Assembly (NCBI RefSeq): GCF_019711315.1
Contig: NZ_CP081294.1
Coordinates: forward strand, 2,480,001 to 2,544,000
DNA: 64,000 nucleotides
Reading direction: 5' to 3'
DNA from: Qipengyuania gelatinilytica
GTDB lineage: Bacteria; Pseudomonadota; Alphaproteobacteria; Sphingomonadales; Sphingomonadaceae
The notes beneath the pieces are model-generated. The model was not told the DNA's origin, did no database searches, and was given only the letters and a program-made list of their open reading frames with translations. Below are positions 17,845 to 27,969 of the stretch, piece after piece. Every line of letters begins with the position of its first letter. The first letter of the stretch is position 1. A program made the translations under genes and the position numbers.

Positions 17845-19240
17845 GCTGATCGCCGCCACTGCCGCCCTCGCACTTGCAGGTGGGGCCTATGCCATGAGCG
17901 GCACTGCCGACGAACCGCAGGAAACCGGTTGGGCTTCGGACAGCAAGGTTACGCTCGAACATCCCGGATGGTCGCGCGATGCCGTGCTTTACCAGATCAA
18001 CACCCGCCATTTCACCGAGGAAGGCACTTTCAAGGCTGCGCAGGAAGAATTGCCGCGTCTCAAGGAACTGGGCGTCGACATTCTCTGGCTGATGCCGATC
18101 CACCCGATCGGGGAGGAAAACCGCAAGGGCACGCTTGGCAGCCCCTATTCGGTGCAGGACTATTACGGCGTGAACCCTGAGTTCGGGACCGAGGAGGAAT
18201 TTCGCGCCTTCGTCGATGCGGCGCACCGCCAGGGCTTCAAGGTGATCCTCGACCTCGTCGCCAATCACACGGCATGGGACAATGCGCTCGCGAAGGATCA
18301 TCCCGACTGGTACGAAAAGGACTGGAAGGGCGATTTCCGCCCCACGCCCTGGTGGGACTGGTCCGACATCATCGATCTCGACTGGTCGAAAGAGGGCGTG
18401 CGCGAGCATGTCGGCGGAGCGATGGAATACTGGGTCCGCGAATTTGATGTGGATGGCTACCGCGCGGATGTGGCGGGTTATGTTCCGCTAGATTTCTGGG
18501 AAACGGCGCGCGCACGGCTCGAGGCGATCAAGCCTGTCTTCCTGCTGGGTGAAGTCCAGCAGAGCGGCTTCCACCACGCAGCTTTCGACGCGACTTATGC
18601 ATGGGATTGGCACAACACGACCAAAAACGTCGCACAGGGCAAGGGCAACGCCACCAGCTTCTACGGCTATTATGCCGAGAACGAGAGCCTCTGGCCACGC
18701 GAAGCGATGCGCATGACCTATATCGAAAACCACGACAGCAATGCGTGGGAAGGCACGATGGAGGAAAATTACGGCGCAGCGCTCGATGCGATGACTGCGC
18801 TTTCCTTCACCGGCGAGGGCCTGCCGCTGATCCATAACGGCATGGAAGCCTGCAACGCCAAGCGGCTCGAGTTCTTCGAGCGCGACCCGATCGACTGGCA
18901 GCAGGGTGAGAATTGCGAGTACGGCGATCTGCTCGTCCGCCTGATCGCCTTCCGCAAGGCCAATCCCGCGCTCGAAAACGGGCAGTGGGGCGCAGTGATG
19001 CACAAGGTCGAAAGCTCTGCCCCCGAACAGCTCTTCGCATGGGTGAGGCAGAAGGACGGCAACAAGGTGCTCGGCCTGTTCAACATGAGCGACCGGCCCC
19101 TGAAGGCGACATTTTCCGATGACTTGCCGGTGGGTGCCTATACCGATTTCGCCGATGGCAGTGCAGTGACCATCGAAAGCGGCGACAGCGTCGAGCTTCC
19201 GGCCTGGGGCTACCGCCTGCTGAGCAGCACCGCGCAGTAA
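17825..19240 (+). CDS. Secreted alpha-amylase family protein, GH13
   Basis: A 471-residue exported GH13 enzyme with signal peptide [19 protein letters not shown]. The barrel shows [38 protein letters not shown] (nucleophile Asp215), LLGEVQ (acid/base Glu243) and IENHDSN (Asp305). A short C-terminal beta domain follows. It is smaller than the amylase of the minus-strand arm and differs in region II (RAD rather than RID), so the two probably divide chain lengths or linkages between them. The start could be ATG 17825 or ATG 17837, both inside the end of the transporter gene. Overlap with the transporter points to cotranslation. Confidence 0.92.
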   Translation: MRIPMHKLIAATAALALAGGAYAMSGTADEPQETGWASDSKVTLEHPGWSRDAVLYQINTRHFTEEGTFKAAQEELPRLKELGVDILWLMPIHPIGEENRKGTLGSPYSVQDYYGVNPEFGTEEEFRAFVDAAHRQGFKVILDLVANHTAWDNALAKDHPDWYEKDWKGDFRPTPWWDWSDIIDLDWSKEGVREHVGGAMEYWVREFDVDGYRADVAGYVPLDFWETARARLEAIKPVFLLGEVQQSGFHHAAFDATYAWDWHNTTKNVAQGKGNATSFYGYYAENESLWPREAMRMTYIENHDSNAWEGTMEENYGAALDAMTALSFTGEGLPLIHNGMEACNAKRLEFFERDPIDWQQGENCEYGDLLVRLIAFRKANPALENGQWGAVMHKVESSAPEQLFAWVRQKDGNKVLGLFNMSDRPLKATFSDDLPVGAYTDFADGSAVTIESGDSVELPAWGYRLLSSTAQ

Positions 19241-19418
19241 CGCCGACCATACGATTGCAGGGGCACAAGAGGCGCGGGGGTACTCCGCCTGCGCCATTGT
19301 GCTGCATGCCAACTTCTCCTATCGGGCTGGCGACCTTTCGCTGCTTGCCGGTGATCGAAGTGCGCGCCACAAGGTCGCCTCTCCGGCACGCCAGACTAGA
19401 ACCCGTAAAGAGACCCTA

Positions 19419-20327
19419 ATGTCCCTCACACATTTGCAGCGGCTTGAGGCCGAAAGCATCCACATCATGCGCGAAGTGGTGTCCGAGGCCGAAAAGCCCG
19501 TGATGCTCTACTCCATCGGCAAGGACAGCGCCGTCATGCTGCACCTGGCGAAGAAGGCCTTCTATCCTTCGCCGCCGCCGTTCCCGCTGCTCCACGTCGA
19601 TACCACGTGGAAGTTCAAGGACATGTACGAACTGCGGGAACGCAGCGCGGAAGAAGCAGGCATGGAACTGCTCGTCCACCAGAACCCCGAAGCGCAGGAA
19701 ATGGGGATCAACCCCTTCGACCACGGTCCGCTCCACACCGACATGTGGAAGACGCAAGGATTGAAGCAGGCGCTCGACAAATACGGTTTCGACGCAGCCT
19801 TCGGCGGCGCGCGCCGCGACGAGGAAAAGAGCCGCGCGAAAGAGCGCATCTTCTCGTTCCGCACGGCCAGCCACGGCTGGGACCCGAAGAGCCAGCGTCC
19901 CGAGCTCTGGAACCTCTACAACGCCAAGAAGAAGAAGGGCGAGAGCATCCGCGTCTTCCCTCTGTCGAACTGGACCGAGCTCGACATCTGGCAGTACATC
20001 CACCTCGAGAATATCGAGATCGTCCCGCTCTACTATTCCGCCAAGCGCCCGACTTTCGAATATGAAGGCGGCCTGTTCATGGCCGACGATATCGAGCGCC
20101 TCGAAAAGGTCATGGGCAAGCGTCCCGAGATCACCGAACGCTCGATCCGTTTCCGCACGCTGGGCTGCTTTCCGCTGACCGGTGCGGTTGAGAGCGAGGC
20201 GGCAACGCTGCCCGAGATCATCCAGGAAATGCTGCTGACCACCACGTCCGAACGCCAGGGCCGCGTGATCGACAAGGATTCCGGTGACGCTTCGATGGAG
20301 AAGAAGAAGCAGGAGGGCTACTTCTGA
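19419..20327 (+). CDS. cysD: Sulfate adenylyltransferase subunit 2
   Basis: The catalytic small subunit of ATP sulfurylase, which forms adenosine 5'-phosphosulfate from sulfate and ATP. The 302-residue protein carries the PP-loop as [17 protein letters not shown] (residues 33-49), the [16 protein letters not shown] region that contacts ATP, and the C-terminal family signature [14 protein letters not shown] 19419 has AAAGAGA upstream; the frame is open for 40 codons further upstream but without homology to the family. The stop overlaps the cysNC start (TGATG), so the two subunits are coupled in translation. The 178-base gap upstream probably holds the promoter; no clear riboswitch was seen there. 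Confidence 0.97.
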   Translation: MSLTHLQRLEAESIHIMREVVSEAEKPVMLYSIGKDSAVMLHLAKKAFYPSPPPFPLLHVDTTWKFKDMYELRERSAEEAGMELLVHQNPEAQEMGINPFDHGPLHTDMWKTQGLKQALDKYGFDAAFGGARRDEEKSRAKERIFSFRTASHGWDPKSQRPELWNLYNAKKKKGESIRVFPLSNWTELDIWQYIHLENIEIVPLYYSAKRPTFEYEGGLFMADDIERLEKVMGKRPEITERSIRFRTLGCFPLTGAVESEAATLPEIIQEMLLTTTSERQGRVIDKDSGDASMEKKKQEGYF

Positions 20328-22234
20328 TGACCGATCCTATCTACAAGACCGACGCCCTCATCGCCGAGGACATCGACGCCTACCTCGAGAAGCACCAGCA
20401 CAAGACCATGCTGCGCTTCATCACCTGCGGCAGCGTGGATGACGGCAAGTCGACCCTGATCGGCCGCCTCCTTTACGATTCCAAGATGATCTTCGAGGAC
20501 CAGCTCGAAGCGCTGAGCAACGACAGCAAGAAGGTCGGTACGCAGGGTCAGGAAATCGACTTCGCGCTGCTGGTCGACGGGCTTGCAGCCGAGCGCGAGC
20601 AAGGCATCACGATCGACGTCGCCTATCGCTTTTTCTCGACCGAGAACCGCAAGTTCATCGTCGCCGACTGCCCGGGACACGAACAGTATACGCGCAATAT
20701 GGTGACCGGCGCCTCGACCGCCGATCTCGCCTGCATCCTGATCGATGCGCGCAAGGGCGTGCTGGTCCAGACCAAGCGCCACAGCTTCCTGTGCCACCAG
20801 CTCGGCATCAAGAACCTCGTGCTCGCCGTGAACAAGATGGACCTGATCGACTACGACCAGGAAAAGTATGACGCGATCATCGCCGATTACGAACATTTCG
20901 CCGAGAGCATCGGCATCGAGAACTTCACCGCGATCCCGATCTCGGGCCTTGCGGGCGACAATATCACCTCGCGTTCGGAAAATACGCCGTGGTTCACGGG
21001 CCCGACGCTGATGGAACATCTCGAGGCAGTCGAGGTCCGCTCGGACGAGAACCTTGCCCACCCGTTCCGCATGCCGGTGCAGTGGGTAAACCGTCCCAAC
21101 CTCGACTTCCGAGGTTTCTCCGGTCTCATCTCGACCGGTTCGGTCAAGCCGGGCGACACGGTGCGCTCGCTGCCTTCGGGCAAGACCAGCACGGTCAAGT
21201 CGGTCGTCACGATGGATGGCAACCTTGAGGAAGGCGTTGCAGGCCAGTCGGTCACCATCACGCTCGAAGACGAAATCGACTGCTCGCGCGGAGACGTGCT
21301 GGCAGCAGCCGACAGTCCGCCCGAAGTCGCCGACCAGTTCGAAAGCACGATCGTCTGGATGGACGAGGAGCCGCTGGTCGTGGGCCGCGCCTACTGGATG
21401 AAGCTCGGCTCGCAGATGGTCAGCGTGACCGTCGCCGAACCGAAGTACGAGGTCGACGTCAACACGATGGAGCATCTTGCTGCCAAGACGCTCCACCTCA
21501 ACCAGATCGGCGTTGCCGAAATCACCACCGACAGGCGGATCGTGTTCGATCCCTATACGGAGAACCGCGCGCTCGGCGGGTTCATCCTGATCGACAAGAT
21601 CAGCAACCACACGGTCGGTGCGGGCATGCTGAACTTCAGCCTGCGCCGCGCGCAGAACGTGCACTGGCAGGCCACCGACATCACGCGCGACGATCACGCC
21701 GCGATGAAGAACCAGAAGCCGCGAGTACTGTGGTTCACCGGCCTTTCCGGTTCGGGCAAGTCGACGATCGCCAACGAGGTGGAAAAGAAGCTGGCGATCA
21801 TGAACCGCCACACCTTCCTGCTCGATGGCGACAATGTCCGCCACGGTCTCAACAAGGACTTGGGCTTTACCGAGAGCGACCGGATCGAGAATATCCGCCG
21901 CATCGGCGAAGTCGCCAAGCTGATGACCGACGCGGGCCTGATCGTGTTGACGGCCTTCATCTCGCCTTTCCGCGCCGACCGCCAGCTGGTCCGCGACATG
22001 ATGGGCGAGGGCGAGTTCATCGAGATTCACGTCGATACTCCGCTCGAAGTGGCGGAAGCGCGCGACGTGAAGGGCCTTTACAAGAAGGCGCGTGCGGGTG
22101 AGTTGAAGAACTTCACCGGTATCGACAGCCCCTACGAAGAGCCCGAAGAGCCGGAAATCCGCGTCAACACGGTGGCGATGAGCCCCGAGGAAGCTGCGGA
22201 CTACATCATCAAGCAAATCCTGCCGCTCAAGTAA
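20327..22234 (+). CDS. cysN: Bifunctional sulfate adenylyltransferase subunit 1 / APS kinase
   Basis: A 635-residue fusion (cysNC). The N-terminal EF-Tu-like GTPase activates ATP sulfurylase: G1 loop [15 protein letters not shown] (about residue 35), G3 [13 protein letters not shown]4 NKMDL, then two beta-barrel domains. From about residue 460 an APS kinase domain follows, with P-loop [14 protein letters not shown] (about 473), the phosphoserine region FISPFRADR and [20 protein letters not shown]. Together with cysD it converts sulfate to PAPS. The fusion is common in alphaproteobacteria. It is the second gene of the cysD-cysNC-DUF2061 unit. Confidence 0.97.
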   Translation: MTDPIYKTDALIAEDIDAYLEKHQHKTMLRFITCGSVDDGKSTLIGRLLYDSKMIFEDQLEALSNDSKKVGTQGQEIDFALLVDGLAAEREQGITIDVAYRFFSTENRKFIVADCPGHEQYTRNMVTGASTADLACILIDARKGVLVQTKRHSFLCHQLGIKNLVLAVNKMDLIDYDQEKYDAIIADYEHFAESIGIENFTAIPISGLAGDNITSRSENTPWFTGPTLMEHLEAVEVRSDENLAHPFRMPVQWVNRPNLDFRGFSGLISTGSVKPGDTVRSLPSGKTSTVKSVVTMDGNLEEGVAGQSVTITLEDEIDCSRGDVLAAADSPPEVADQFESTIVWMDEEPLVVGRAYWMKLGSQMVSVTVAEPKYEVDVNTMEHLAAKTLHLNQIGVAEITTDRRIVFDPYTENRALGGFILIDKISNHTVGAGMLNFSLRRAQNVHWQATDITRDDHAAMKNQKPRVLWFTGLSGSGKSTIANEVEKKLAIMNRHTFLLDGDNVRHGLNKDLGFTESDRIENIRRIGEVAKLMTDAGLIVLTAFISPFRADRQLVRDMMGEGEFIEIHVDTPLEVAEARDVKGLYKKARAGELKNFTGIDSPYEEPEEPEIRVNTVAMSPEEAADYIIKQILPLK

Positions 22235-22251
22235 GGCGTAAGAACAGACAC

Positions 22252-22500
22252 ATGATCCTGTTTCGCGGGCGCGAAGCCCATTCGCGCAGCTTCGCGAAGG
22301 CTGTCAGCTGGCGCATTCTCGGCAGTCTCGACACCTTCGCGCTAAGCTGGTTCTTTACCGGCAGCGCCAAGGCGGCGGGCGCCATTGCGGTCACCGAAGT
22401 GGTGACGAAGATGGTGCTCTACTATTTCCACGAACGCGCCTGGGCGAACGTGTCTTGGGGATTTGCGAAGGACGATCAGGCGGCCGGAAAAGCCGCCTGA
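22252..22500 (+). CDS. DUF2061 membrane protein
   Basis: An 82-residue protein with two hydrophobic segments and the DUF2061 pattern (SFAKAVSWRILGSLDTF, then EVVTKMVLYYFHERAW). Genes of this family recur directly behind sulfate-assimilation genes, and here it follows cysNC by 17 bases. A role in sulfate uptake or in the membrane side of the pathway is plausible but unproven. Its last codons form a 9-bp hairpin that probably ends transcription. Confidence 0.9.
   Translation: MILFRGREAHSRSFAKAVSWRILGSLDTFALSWFFTGSAKAAGAIAVTEVVTKMVLYYFHERAWANVSWGFAKDDQAAGKAA
22476..22500. terminator. Hairpin inside the end of the DUF2061 gene
   Basis: TCAGGCGGC (22476-22484) and GCCGCCTGA (22492-22500) pair perfectly over 9 bp with a 7-base loop containing AAAA. 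The stem includes the stop codon and lies 13 bases from the stop of the convergent thiolase gene, so it can serve both directions. No U-tract. Confidence 0.5.
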
Positions 22501-22513
22501 CTGCCTGAAGCGA

Positions 22514-23782
22514 TCAGTCGACGAAATCGTCGACGCGCTCGATCACGATGGCAGGGGCCATGCCGCCTGCGGCACACATGGTGACGAGGCCGTAGCGCTT
22601 GTTCTGGCGCTCCAGCTCATCAACCATCGTCCCGATCAGGATCGAACCGGTCGCGCCGATCGGGTGGCCGAGCGCGATCGAGCCGCCGTTTACATTGACC
22701 TTGTCCCAGTCGAGTTCGAGGTCGCGCACGAACTTGGCGGCGACAACGGCGAATGCTTCGTTGATCTCGTAAAGGTCGATGTCGTCCTTGGTCAGGCCGG
22801 CCTTTTCCAGCACCTTCTTTGCGGCAGGGACCGGCGCATTGAGCATCAGCGTCGGGTCATCGCCCATGTTCGCTGTCGCCACGATGCGTGCGCGCGGTTT
22901 GAGGCTGTGCTTCTGCGCATAATCCTTGCTCGTCACGAGGACTGCTGCCGCTCCGTCGACCACGCCAGAGCTGTTGCCCGCATGGTGGAAATGCTGGATT
23001 TCGAGATCGGGATACTTCGCATTCACCAGCCCGGCGAAGGTCGTGCCGTTCTTGTCGAGCGGGACATTGGCGATCTTGGTGAAAGCGGGTTCCAGCTGGG
23101 CGAGGCCTTCCATTGTCGTCTGCGGACGCGGGAATTCCTCGTGGTCGAGCACCACATTGCCCTCATCATCGACGACCGGGACGACCGATTTGTCGAAGCG
23201 GCCCTCCTCGATCGCCTGCGCCGCGCGCTGCTGGCTGCGGTATCCGACCTCGTCCAGCTCCTCGCGAGTGAAGCCCTCCATCGTGGCGATGGCATCGCCG
23301 CACACGCCCTGGTGGCTCTGCGGATGGCTTGCCTGCAGGCGCTCGTTATAGCTGCCCATCATGGGTGGCCTGATCCCGGCTTGCATCTTGTCCTTCGACA
23401 TTTGTGCAGTGAGGCTCATCATCTCGGTACCGCCTGCGACCACGCAATCTTCCATTCCGCTCATGACCTGTGCTGCAGCCAGGGCAACCGAGGTGATGCC
23501 GCCGCCACAGAAGCGGTCGAGCGTCGTGCCCGAAGAAGTGATGTCGTAGCCCGCATCGAGCGCGGCCATGCGGCCCATATCGCCCGCCTGCATGCCGTCC
23601 TGCGTGCTGACCGACCAGATGACGTCGTCCACGGTCGAAGTGTCGAGGTTGTTGCGGTCCTTTATCGCCTTGAGACAGGTCGCAGCCAGATGCTGCGGGT
23701 GCATTGCCGCCAGCGCGCCCTTGCCCTGCTTGCCGATCCCGCGCGGGGTACGGACGGCATCGATGATATAGGCTTCGGACAT
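22514..23782 (-). CDS. Acetyl-CoA acyltransferase (thiolase)
   Basis: A 422-residue thiolase that cleaves 3-ketoacyl-CoA to acetyl-CoA and a shortened acyl-CoA, or condenses acetyl-CoA. The acylated cysteine is in DRFCGGG (Cys92), the histidine in GGSIALGHPIGATG, and the second cysteine in MCAAGGMAPA. The C-terminal half is complete. ATG 23782 begins the conserved MSEAYIIDAVRTPRG. The gene diverges from an enoyl-CoA hydratase and an acyl-CoA dehydrogenase, which suggests a degradative role in fatty-acid or branched-chain oxidation. A 3-hydroxyacyl-CoA dehydrogenase is not encoded in the window. Confidence 0.95.
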   Translation of the reverse strand: MSEAYIIDAVRTPRGIGKQGKGALAAMHPQHLAATCLKAIKDRNNLDTSTVDDVIWSVSTQDGMQAGDMGRMAALDAGYDITSSGTTLDRFCGGGITSVALAAAQVMSGMEDCVVAGGTEMMSLTAQMSKDKMQAGIRPPMMGSYNERLQASHPQSHQGVCGDAIATMEGFTREELDEVGYRSQQRAAQAIEEGRFDKSVVPVVDDEGNVVLDHEEFPRPQTTMEGLAQLEPAFTKIANVPLDKNGTTFAGLVNAKYPDLEIQHFHHAGNSSGVVDGAAAVLVTSKDYAQKHSLKPRARIVATANMGDDPTLMLNAPVPAAKKVLEKAGLTKDDIDLYEINEAFAVVAAKFVRDLELDWDKVNVNGGSIALGHPIGATGSILIGTMVDELERQNKRYGLVTMCAAGGMAPAIVIERVDDFVD

Positions 23783-23899
23783 GGGCGTGTTCCTCTCTCG
23801 TTTGATCGAATCTTGCGGCTTTTGCCGGTTGACGTTTGCGTAAACCTCCCGCAGCAAGGGCGCAAGAACAGTTTCGTTTTGCAATTGGAGAGAGAGCCC
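23783..23899. promoter_or_regulatory. Divergent promoter region of the beta-oxidation genes
   Basis: This 117-base region separates the thiolase from the enoyl-CoA hydratase. It contains GTTTGCGTAAAC (23834-23845), an inverted repeat with GTTT/AAAC arms and a 4-base centre, which could bind a TetR-type fatty-acid regulator. A GGAGAGAG ribosome binding site precedes the hydratase. The operator reading is tentative. Confidence 0.35.
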
Positions 23900-24673
23900 A
23901 TGTCAGAGCAAGCCACGGATGACGTCCTGACCGAAGTCGACGACGGTGTGCTGATCGTCACGATCAACCGTCCCGAAGCCAAGAATGCGATGAACAAGGC
24001 CGCTGCCGAGGGGATTGCGGCGGCGATGGACCGCCTCGACGCTGACGACGATTTGCGCGTCGGCATCCTGACCGGCGCGGGCGGCACCTTCTGTTCTGGC
24101 ATGGATTTGAAAGGCTTCCTGCGCGGCGAATCGCCCAGCATCGAAGGCCGCGGTTTCGGCGGCGTGGTGCAGGCTCCTCCCAAGAAGCCGCTCATCGCAG
24201 CTGTAGAGGGCTATGCGCTTGCAGGCGGCCTCGAGCTGATGATCGCCTGCGACCTCGTGGTCGCGCACAAGGATGCGAAATTCGGCATTCCCGAAGCCAA
24301 GCGCGGTCTCGTCGCTGCCGCTGGCGGTGTCATGATGCTGCCCGACCAGATCCCCGAACGCGTTGCCATGGAACTGGCGCTGACGGGCGACTTCATCGGC
24401 GCAGACCGCGCCTACGAGATTGGCCTCATCAATCGCGTGACCGACGGCTCGGCGCTCGACGGTGCCAAGGCGCTCGCTGCCAGCATCGCCGCCAACGGCC
24501 CGCTCGCGGTGCGTGTCTCGAAGCAGATCATGAAGGAATCGCGCGGCTGGGCGATGGAAGATCGCTACAGCAAGCAGGCCCAGCTGATCGGTCCGGTCTT
24601 CGTCTCCGAGGACGCCCGTGAGGGCGCCGCAGCTTTCGCCGAGAAACGCGCTCCCAACTGGAAGGGGAAGTAA
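23900..24673 (+). CDS. Enoyl-CoA hydratase/isomerase (crotonase) family protein
   Basis: A 257-residue crotonase. Oxyanion-hole segments are AGGTFCSGMDLKGF and AVEGYALAGGLELMIACD, and the catalytic region FGIPEAKRGLVAAAGG keeps one of the two usual glutamates. It probably hydrates 2-enoyl-CoA in fatty-acid breakdown; the family also includes isomerases and hydrolases, so the exact reaction is open. ATG 23900 follows GGAGAGAG at good spacing. It is 1 base from the acyl-CoA dehydrogenase gene and cotranscribed with it. Confidence 0.92.
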   Translation: MSEQATDDVLTEVDDGVLIVTINRPEAKNAMNKAAAEGIAAAMDRLDADDDLRVGILTGAGGTFCSGMDLKGFLRGESPSIEGRGFGGVVQAPPKKPLIAAVEGYALAGGLELMIACDLVVAHKDAKFGIPEAKRGLVAAAGGVMMLPDQIPERVAMELALTGDFIGADRAYEIGLINRVTDGSALDGAKALAASIAANGPLAVRVSKQIMKESRGWAMEDRYSKQAQLIGPVFVSEDAREGAAAFAEKRAPNWKGK

Positions 24674-24674
24674 C

Positions 24675-25838
24675 ATGCCCGTCATCGACGTACCCCAGCC
24701 GGAGTTCATGGACGACGAGGAGATTTCGATCTTCGCCGATGCTGTGGGCAAGTTCTACCAGCAGCACGCACCGGAAAAGCGCGTCCTCAAATGGCGCGAA
24801 GAAGGCCAGGTAGAGCGCGATTTCTGGCGCGAGGCGGGTGAAGCGGGCCTGCTCGGCACCTCCGTTCCAGAGGAATACGGCGGCCACGGCGGTGACTTCC
24901 GCCACGAGATGGTCGTCATCGACCAGCAGGCGAAGCACGGCGTCGAAGGCTTCGCCGCCAGCCTGCACAACACGGTGATCCTGCCCTATCTCGTGCGCCA
25001 CGGCACCGAGGAGCAGAAGAAGAAGTACCTGCCCAAGCTCGTCACCGGCGAACTGGTCAGCGCGATCGCCATGACCGAGCCGGGTGTCGGCTCCGACCTC
25101 CAGAGCATCACCACCACCGCGCTGAAGGACGGCAACGGCTACCGCATCAACGGGGCCAAGACCTACATCTCGAACGGCCAGACCGCCGATTTCATCATCG
25201 TCGTTGCCAAGACCGACCCGAACGAGAGGGCGAAGGGCATTTCGCTCATGCTGCTCGAAACCGAAGGCGCGGAAGGCTTCCAGCGCGGCAAGAAGCTCGA
25301 CAAGATCGGGATGGACGCGGCGGATACGTCCGAACTGTTCTTCGACGACGTCTTCGTGCCGGCCGAGAACGTGCTGGGCGGCGAGGAAGGCAAGGGCTTC
25401 TACCAGCTGATGGGAGAGCTCCCGCAGGAGCGCCTCATCATCGCCATGGGTGCAATGACCGGCATCGAGAAGGCGCTTGAGACCACGATGGAATATGTCA
25501 AAAGTCGCAAGGCATTCGGACAGACCATCTGGGACTTCCAGAACACGCAATTCGTGATGGCGGACCTGAAGGCGCGGGCAACAGCGGCGCGGGTATTCGT
25601 CAACGATTGTATTGCCAAGCACCTGAAGTGCGAACTCAGCGTCGATACCGCCTGCATGGCGAAATACTGGGTCACCGAACTTCAGGGCGAAGTGGTCGAC
25701 AAGTGCCTCCAGTTCCACGGCGGCGCTGGTTACATCAATGACTATCCGATTGCGCGCATGTACCGCGACAGCCGCATCACGCGCATCTTCGGCGGGTCGA
25801 ACGAGGTCATGAAGATGGTGATTGCCCGCTCGATGTAG
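24675..25838 (+). CDS. Acyl-CoA dehydrogenase
   Basis: A 387-residue FAD enzyme that introduces the 2,3 double bond into acyl-CoA. Typical segments are PEEYGGHGGDFRHEMVVID in the N-terminal helical domain, AIAMTEPGVGSDLQSI and NGAKTYISNGQTADFI in the beta domain, KSRKAFGQTIWDFQNTQ and the C-terminal signature QFHGGAGYINDYPIARMYR with FGGSNEV. The length and the DDEEISIFADAVGKFYQQH start fit long- or medium-chain enzymes. The product feeds the hydratase encoded immediately upstream. Chain-length preference cannot be read from the sequence. Confidence 0.94.
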   Translation: MPVIDVPQPEFMDDEEISIFADAVGKFYQQHAPEKRVLKWREEGQVERDFWREAGEAGLLGTSVPEEYGGHGGDFRHEMVVIDQQAKHGVEGFAASLHNTVILPYLVRHGTEEQKKKYLPKLVTGELVSAIAMTEPGVGSDLQSITTTALKDGNGYRINGAKTYISNGQTADFIIVVAKTDPNERAKGISLMLLETEGAEGFQRGKKLDKIGMDAADTSELFFDDVFVPAENVLGGEEGKGFYQLMGELPQERLIIAMGAMTGIEKALETTMEYVKSRKAFGQTIWDFQNTQFVMADLKARATAARVFVNDCIAKHLKCELSVDTACMAKYWVTELQGEVVDKCLQFHGGAGYINDYPIARMYRDSRITRIFGGSNEVMKMVIARSM

Positions 25839-25847
25839 CTTGCACGA

Positions 25848-25874
25848 CCTCCCGGTCCGTATAGGGTCGGGAGG
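25848..25874 (+). terminator. Hairpin after the acyl-CoA dehydrogenase gene
   Basis: CCTCCCGGTCC (25848-25858) pairs with GGGTCGGGAGG (25864-25874) with two wobble pairs and a 5-base loop, 10 bases after the stop codon. There is no U-tract, so termination may be partial. Confidence 0.5.
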
Positions 25875-25915
25875 GCACGCATTCGGGGAGCGGGACGCTG
25901 CAATCGCGCGACAAA

Positions 25916-27259
25916 ATGGGCATCGGCCGTCATGGCCGGATTGCAGCAGGCTTCATTGCCTGCGCAATGGTGCTCGGCGGCGGCGGTTCGCCCAGTCCGG
26001 CTGCCGAAATGCTCGTCCAGCTGGCGTTTGTGGCGGCTCTTCTGGCATGGCTCTGGTGGGCCAGCGGCGAAGCGCCGCGCATATCGCGCCCGCTGCTCTA
26101 TCTGGGTCTGGCCTTCCTCGCGCTACCCCTGCTGCAACTGATCCCGCTGCCACCGGCAATCTGGCAGGCCTTGCCCGGCCGCGAACTTGAGATCGCATCT
26201 CTGGCAGTGATCAGCGCCGAAGACAGCTGGCGACCACTCTCGATCAGCCCGCCGCTGACGCTGGCAGCCTTCCTGGTGCTGGTACCTGCCGTCGGGACGA
26301 TGTGGGCGGTTTCGACCCTGTCACGCCGAGATCGGCATTTCCTCATGCTGGTAATAGCCGTGATGGGTCTGTGCTCAGCATTCCTCGGCGCCCTCCAGCT
26401 GGTCGGCGGACCCGATGCATTCCGCCTTTACGAGAAGAGCCACCGCGGCTGGCTGACGGCGTTTCATGCCAATCGCAATGCTGCAGCCGATGTCCTGCTG
26501 ATCGCTTCGCTTGCGCTGGGCGCGTGGTTTGCCAGCCAGCGAGACGAAAGCCGCCGCAAGCGCATCTCACCCATGATCCTTATCGCGCAGATCGTGTTCC
26601 TCGTCGCAGTCCTGCTGACCGGATCGCGCGCCGGAATCGCGCTTCTTCTTGTGGCGCTTGTGGTCCACTGGGTGATGATCCGCGGCGAGGAGGCATCGCG
26701 CCGTAGCAAGGCTTTGATCGCCGGCGCCGGTCTGCTGGCAGGGGCTTTGCTCTCCCTGCCGTTCCTGCTCGGCGGAGGAGGTCGCCTTGCAGGCGTTGCC
26801 GCTCGTTTCGATGCCACGTCGGATGCGCGCATTCCCCTGTGGACCGATACGCTTGCCGCAATCGAGAGCTTCGGTTGGGCCGGTAGCGGGCTGGGCAGCT
26901 TCACCAAGGCTTTCCTCCCGCACGAAAGCCTCGAACACCTCGTTCCTGCGTTTCCCAACCGGGCCCATAACGATTATCTCGAATTCGTACTGGAAGCAGG
27001 GCTGCTTGCACCTGTCCTGCTTGCCATTGCGGCCATCACTTTGGGCGCGCTCGTCCGGCGGGCATGGCGCGTGTCGCCCTCGGAGCACTATGCGCAGCTC
27101 TTTGCCATCGGCACGCTCGCCATCGTTGCGCTGCACTCTGTCGTCGACTATCCGCTCAGAAACGTGGCAATTGCCTGTCTTGCAGCGACTGCGGCAGGTT
27201 TGCTTGCTCCGTCTCCGGGCGGGTCGAAGGGTCGGGAAAGACGGGACAGCAAGACATGA
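25916..27259 (+). CDS. O-antigen ligase / polysaccharide polymerase (Wzy_C family)
   Basis: A 447-residue inner-membrane protein with about 11 hydrophobic segments. The family core is visible: LLTGSRAGIALLLVALVVHW and, in the large periplasmic loop, GSGLGSFTKAF and the diagnostic FPNRAHNDYLEFVLEAG. It either polymerises or transfers polysaccharide repeat units in the periplasm. It heads an exopolysaccharide run with an export lipoprotein and a Wzc-like kinase, which favours a polymerase role. The ATG at 25916 has no strong ribosome binding site, so the start is uncertain. Confidence 0.88.
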   Translation: MGIGRHGRIAAGFIACAMVLGGGGSPSPAAEMLVQLAFVAALLAWLWWASGEAPRISRPLLYLGLAFLALPLLQLIPLPPAIWQALPGRELEIASLAVISAEDSWRPLSISPPLTLAAFLVLVPAVGTMWAVSTLSRRDRHFLMLVIAVMGLCSAFLGALQLVGGPDAFRLYEKSHRGWLTAFHANRNAAADVLLIASLALGAWFASQRDESRRKRISPMILIAQIVFLVAVLLTGSRAGIALLLVALVVHWVMIRGEEASRRSKALIAGAGLLAGALLSLPFLLGGGGRLAGVAARFDATSDARIPLWTDTLAAIESFGWAGSGLGSFTKAFLPHESLEHLVPAFPNRAHNDYLEFVLEAGLLAPVLLAIAAITLGALVRRAWRVSPSEHYAQLFAIGTLAIVALHSVVDYPLRNVAIACLAATAAGLLAPSPGGSKGRERRDSKT

Positions 27260-27969
27260 TGCGTAGCCGAACAACGGCAGACATCCTGAAGGTTGCGGCG
27301 CTGGGCGCAGTGGGGCTTGTTGCTGCATGCCAACCGCCTCTCGATCCGGTCGTTCCGGCAGGGCAGGCCGGTTATGATGCGGTTGCCGTCGATCCGGGTG
27401 AAGCCGCTCCCCAGGTCTATGCGCTTGCCCCGGGCGACAAGATTGCCGTGCAAGTCTACGGCGAACCCGAATTGTCGGTGAACGAACTGGCGATCGACAA
27501 TGCTGGAAATGTCAGCCTGCCCTTGATCGGACAGGTGCGCGCGGCAGGGCAAAGCTCAAGCGAGCTCGCACGGACGGTGGAAGCGGCCTACGCCGCCGAT
27601 TTCGTCCGCGATCCGCGCGTGAACGTGGTCGTGCTCGAAGGCCAGCAGCGCACCATCGCGATCGAAGGCGAGGTCGAGCAGCCCGGCGTATTCCCCTATT
27701 CCGAAGGCCAGACGCTGCTGACGGCGCTGGCCCTTGCGCGCAGCCCGACCGAAACGGCCAAGCTGGACGAGGTCATCATCTTCCGCACCATCGGCGGCCA
27801 GCGCAGCGCGGGCCGCTTCGACCTGCAGGATATTCGCGGCGGTCGTTCGCCCGATGTCCCTCTGATGGCCGGTGACGTGGTGGTGGTCGGCTATTCGACG
27901 GTGCGCGGCGCCTATCTCGATTTGGTTCGCACCATCCCGATCTTCGGCATTTTCAGGCCGATCAACTGA
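27256..27969 (+). CDS. Polysaccharide export lipoprotein (Wza/GumB-like)
   Basis: A 237-residue outer-membrane lipoprotein. The signal GAVGLVAAC puts the lipidated cysteine at residue 25. The poly_export domain begins at YALAPGDKIAVQVYGEPEL and includes DNAGNVSLPLIGQVRAAG; a single SLBB-type domain follows (IEGEVEQPGVFPYSEGQTLL). It would form the outer-membrane export channel for the polymer made by this cluster. ATG 27256 overlaps the ligase stop codon (ATGATG), and its own stop overlaps the kinase start (TGATG). The length resembles GumB-type rather than the longer Wza-type proteins. Confidence 0.93.
   Translation: MMRSRTTADILKVAALGAVGLVAACQPPLDPVVPAGQAGYDAVAVDPGEAAPQVYALAPGDKIAVQVYGEPELSVNELAIDNAGNVSLPLIGQVRAAGQSSSELARTVEAAYAADFVRDPRVNVVVLEGQQRTIAIEGEVEQPGVFPYSEGQTLLTALALARSPTETAKLDEVIIFRTIGGQRSAGRFDLQDIRGGRSPDVPLMAGDVVVVGYSTVRGAYLDLVRTIPIFGIFRPIN

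Noticed and set aside
16201..17859. A 550-codon open frame on the minus strand across the MFS transporter
   Set aside because: Antisense to a gene with clear transporter signatures; composition is charged and histidine-rich as expected for a shadow frame.
19241..19418. A riboswitch ahead of cysD
   Set aside because: The 178-base gap was read for SAM-type structures and only weak, imperfect hairpins were found.
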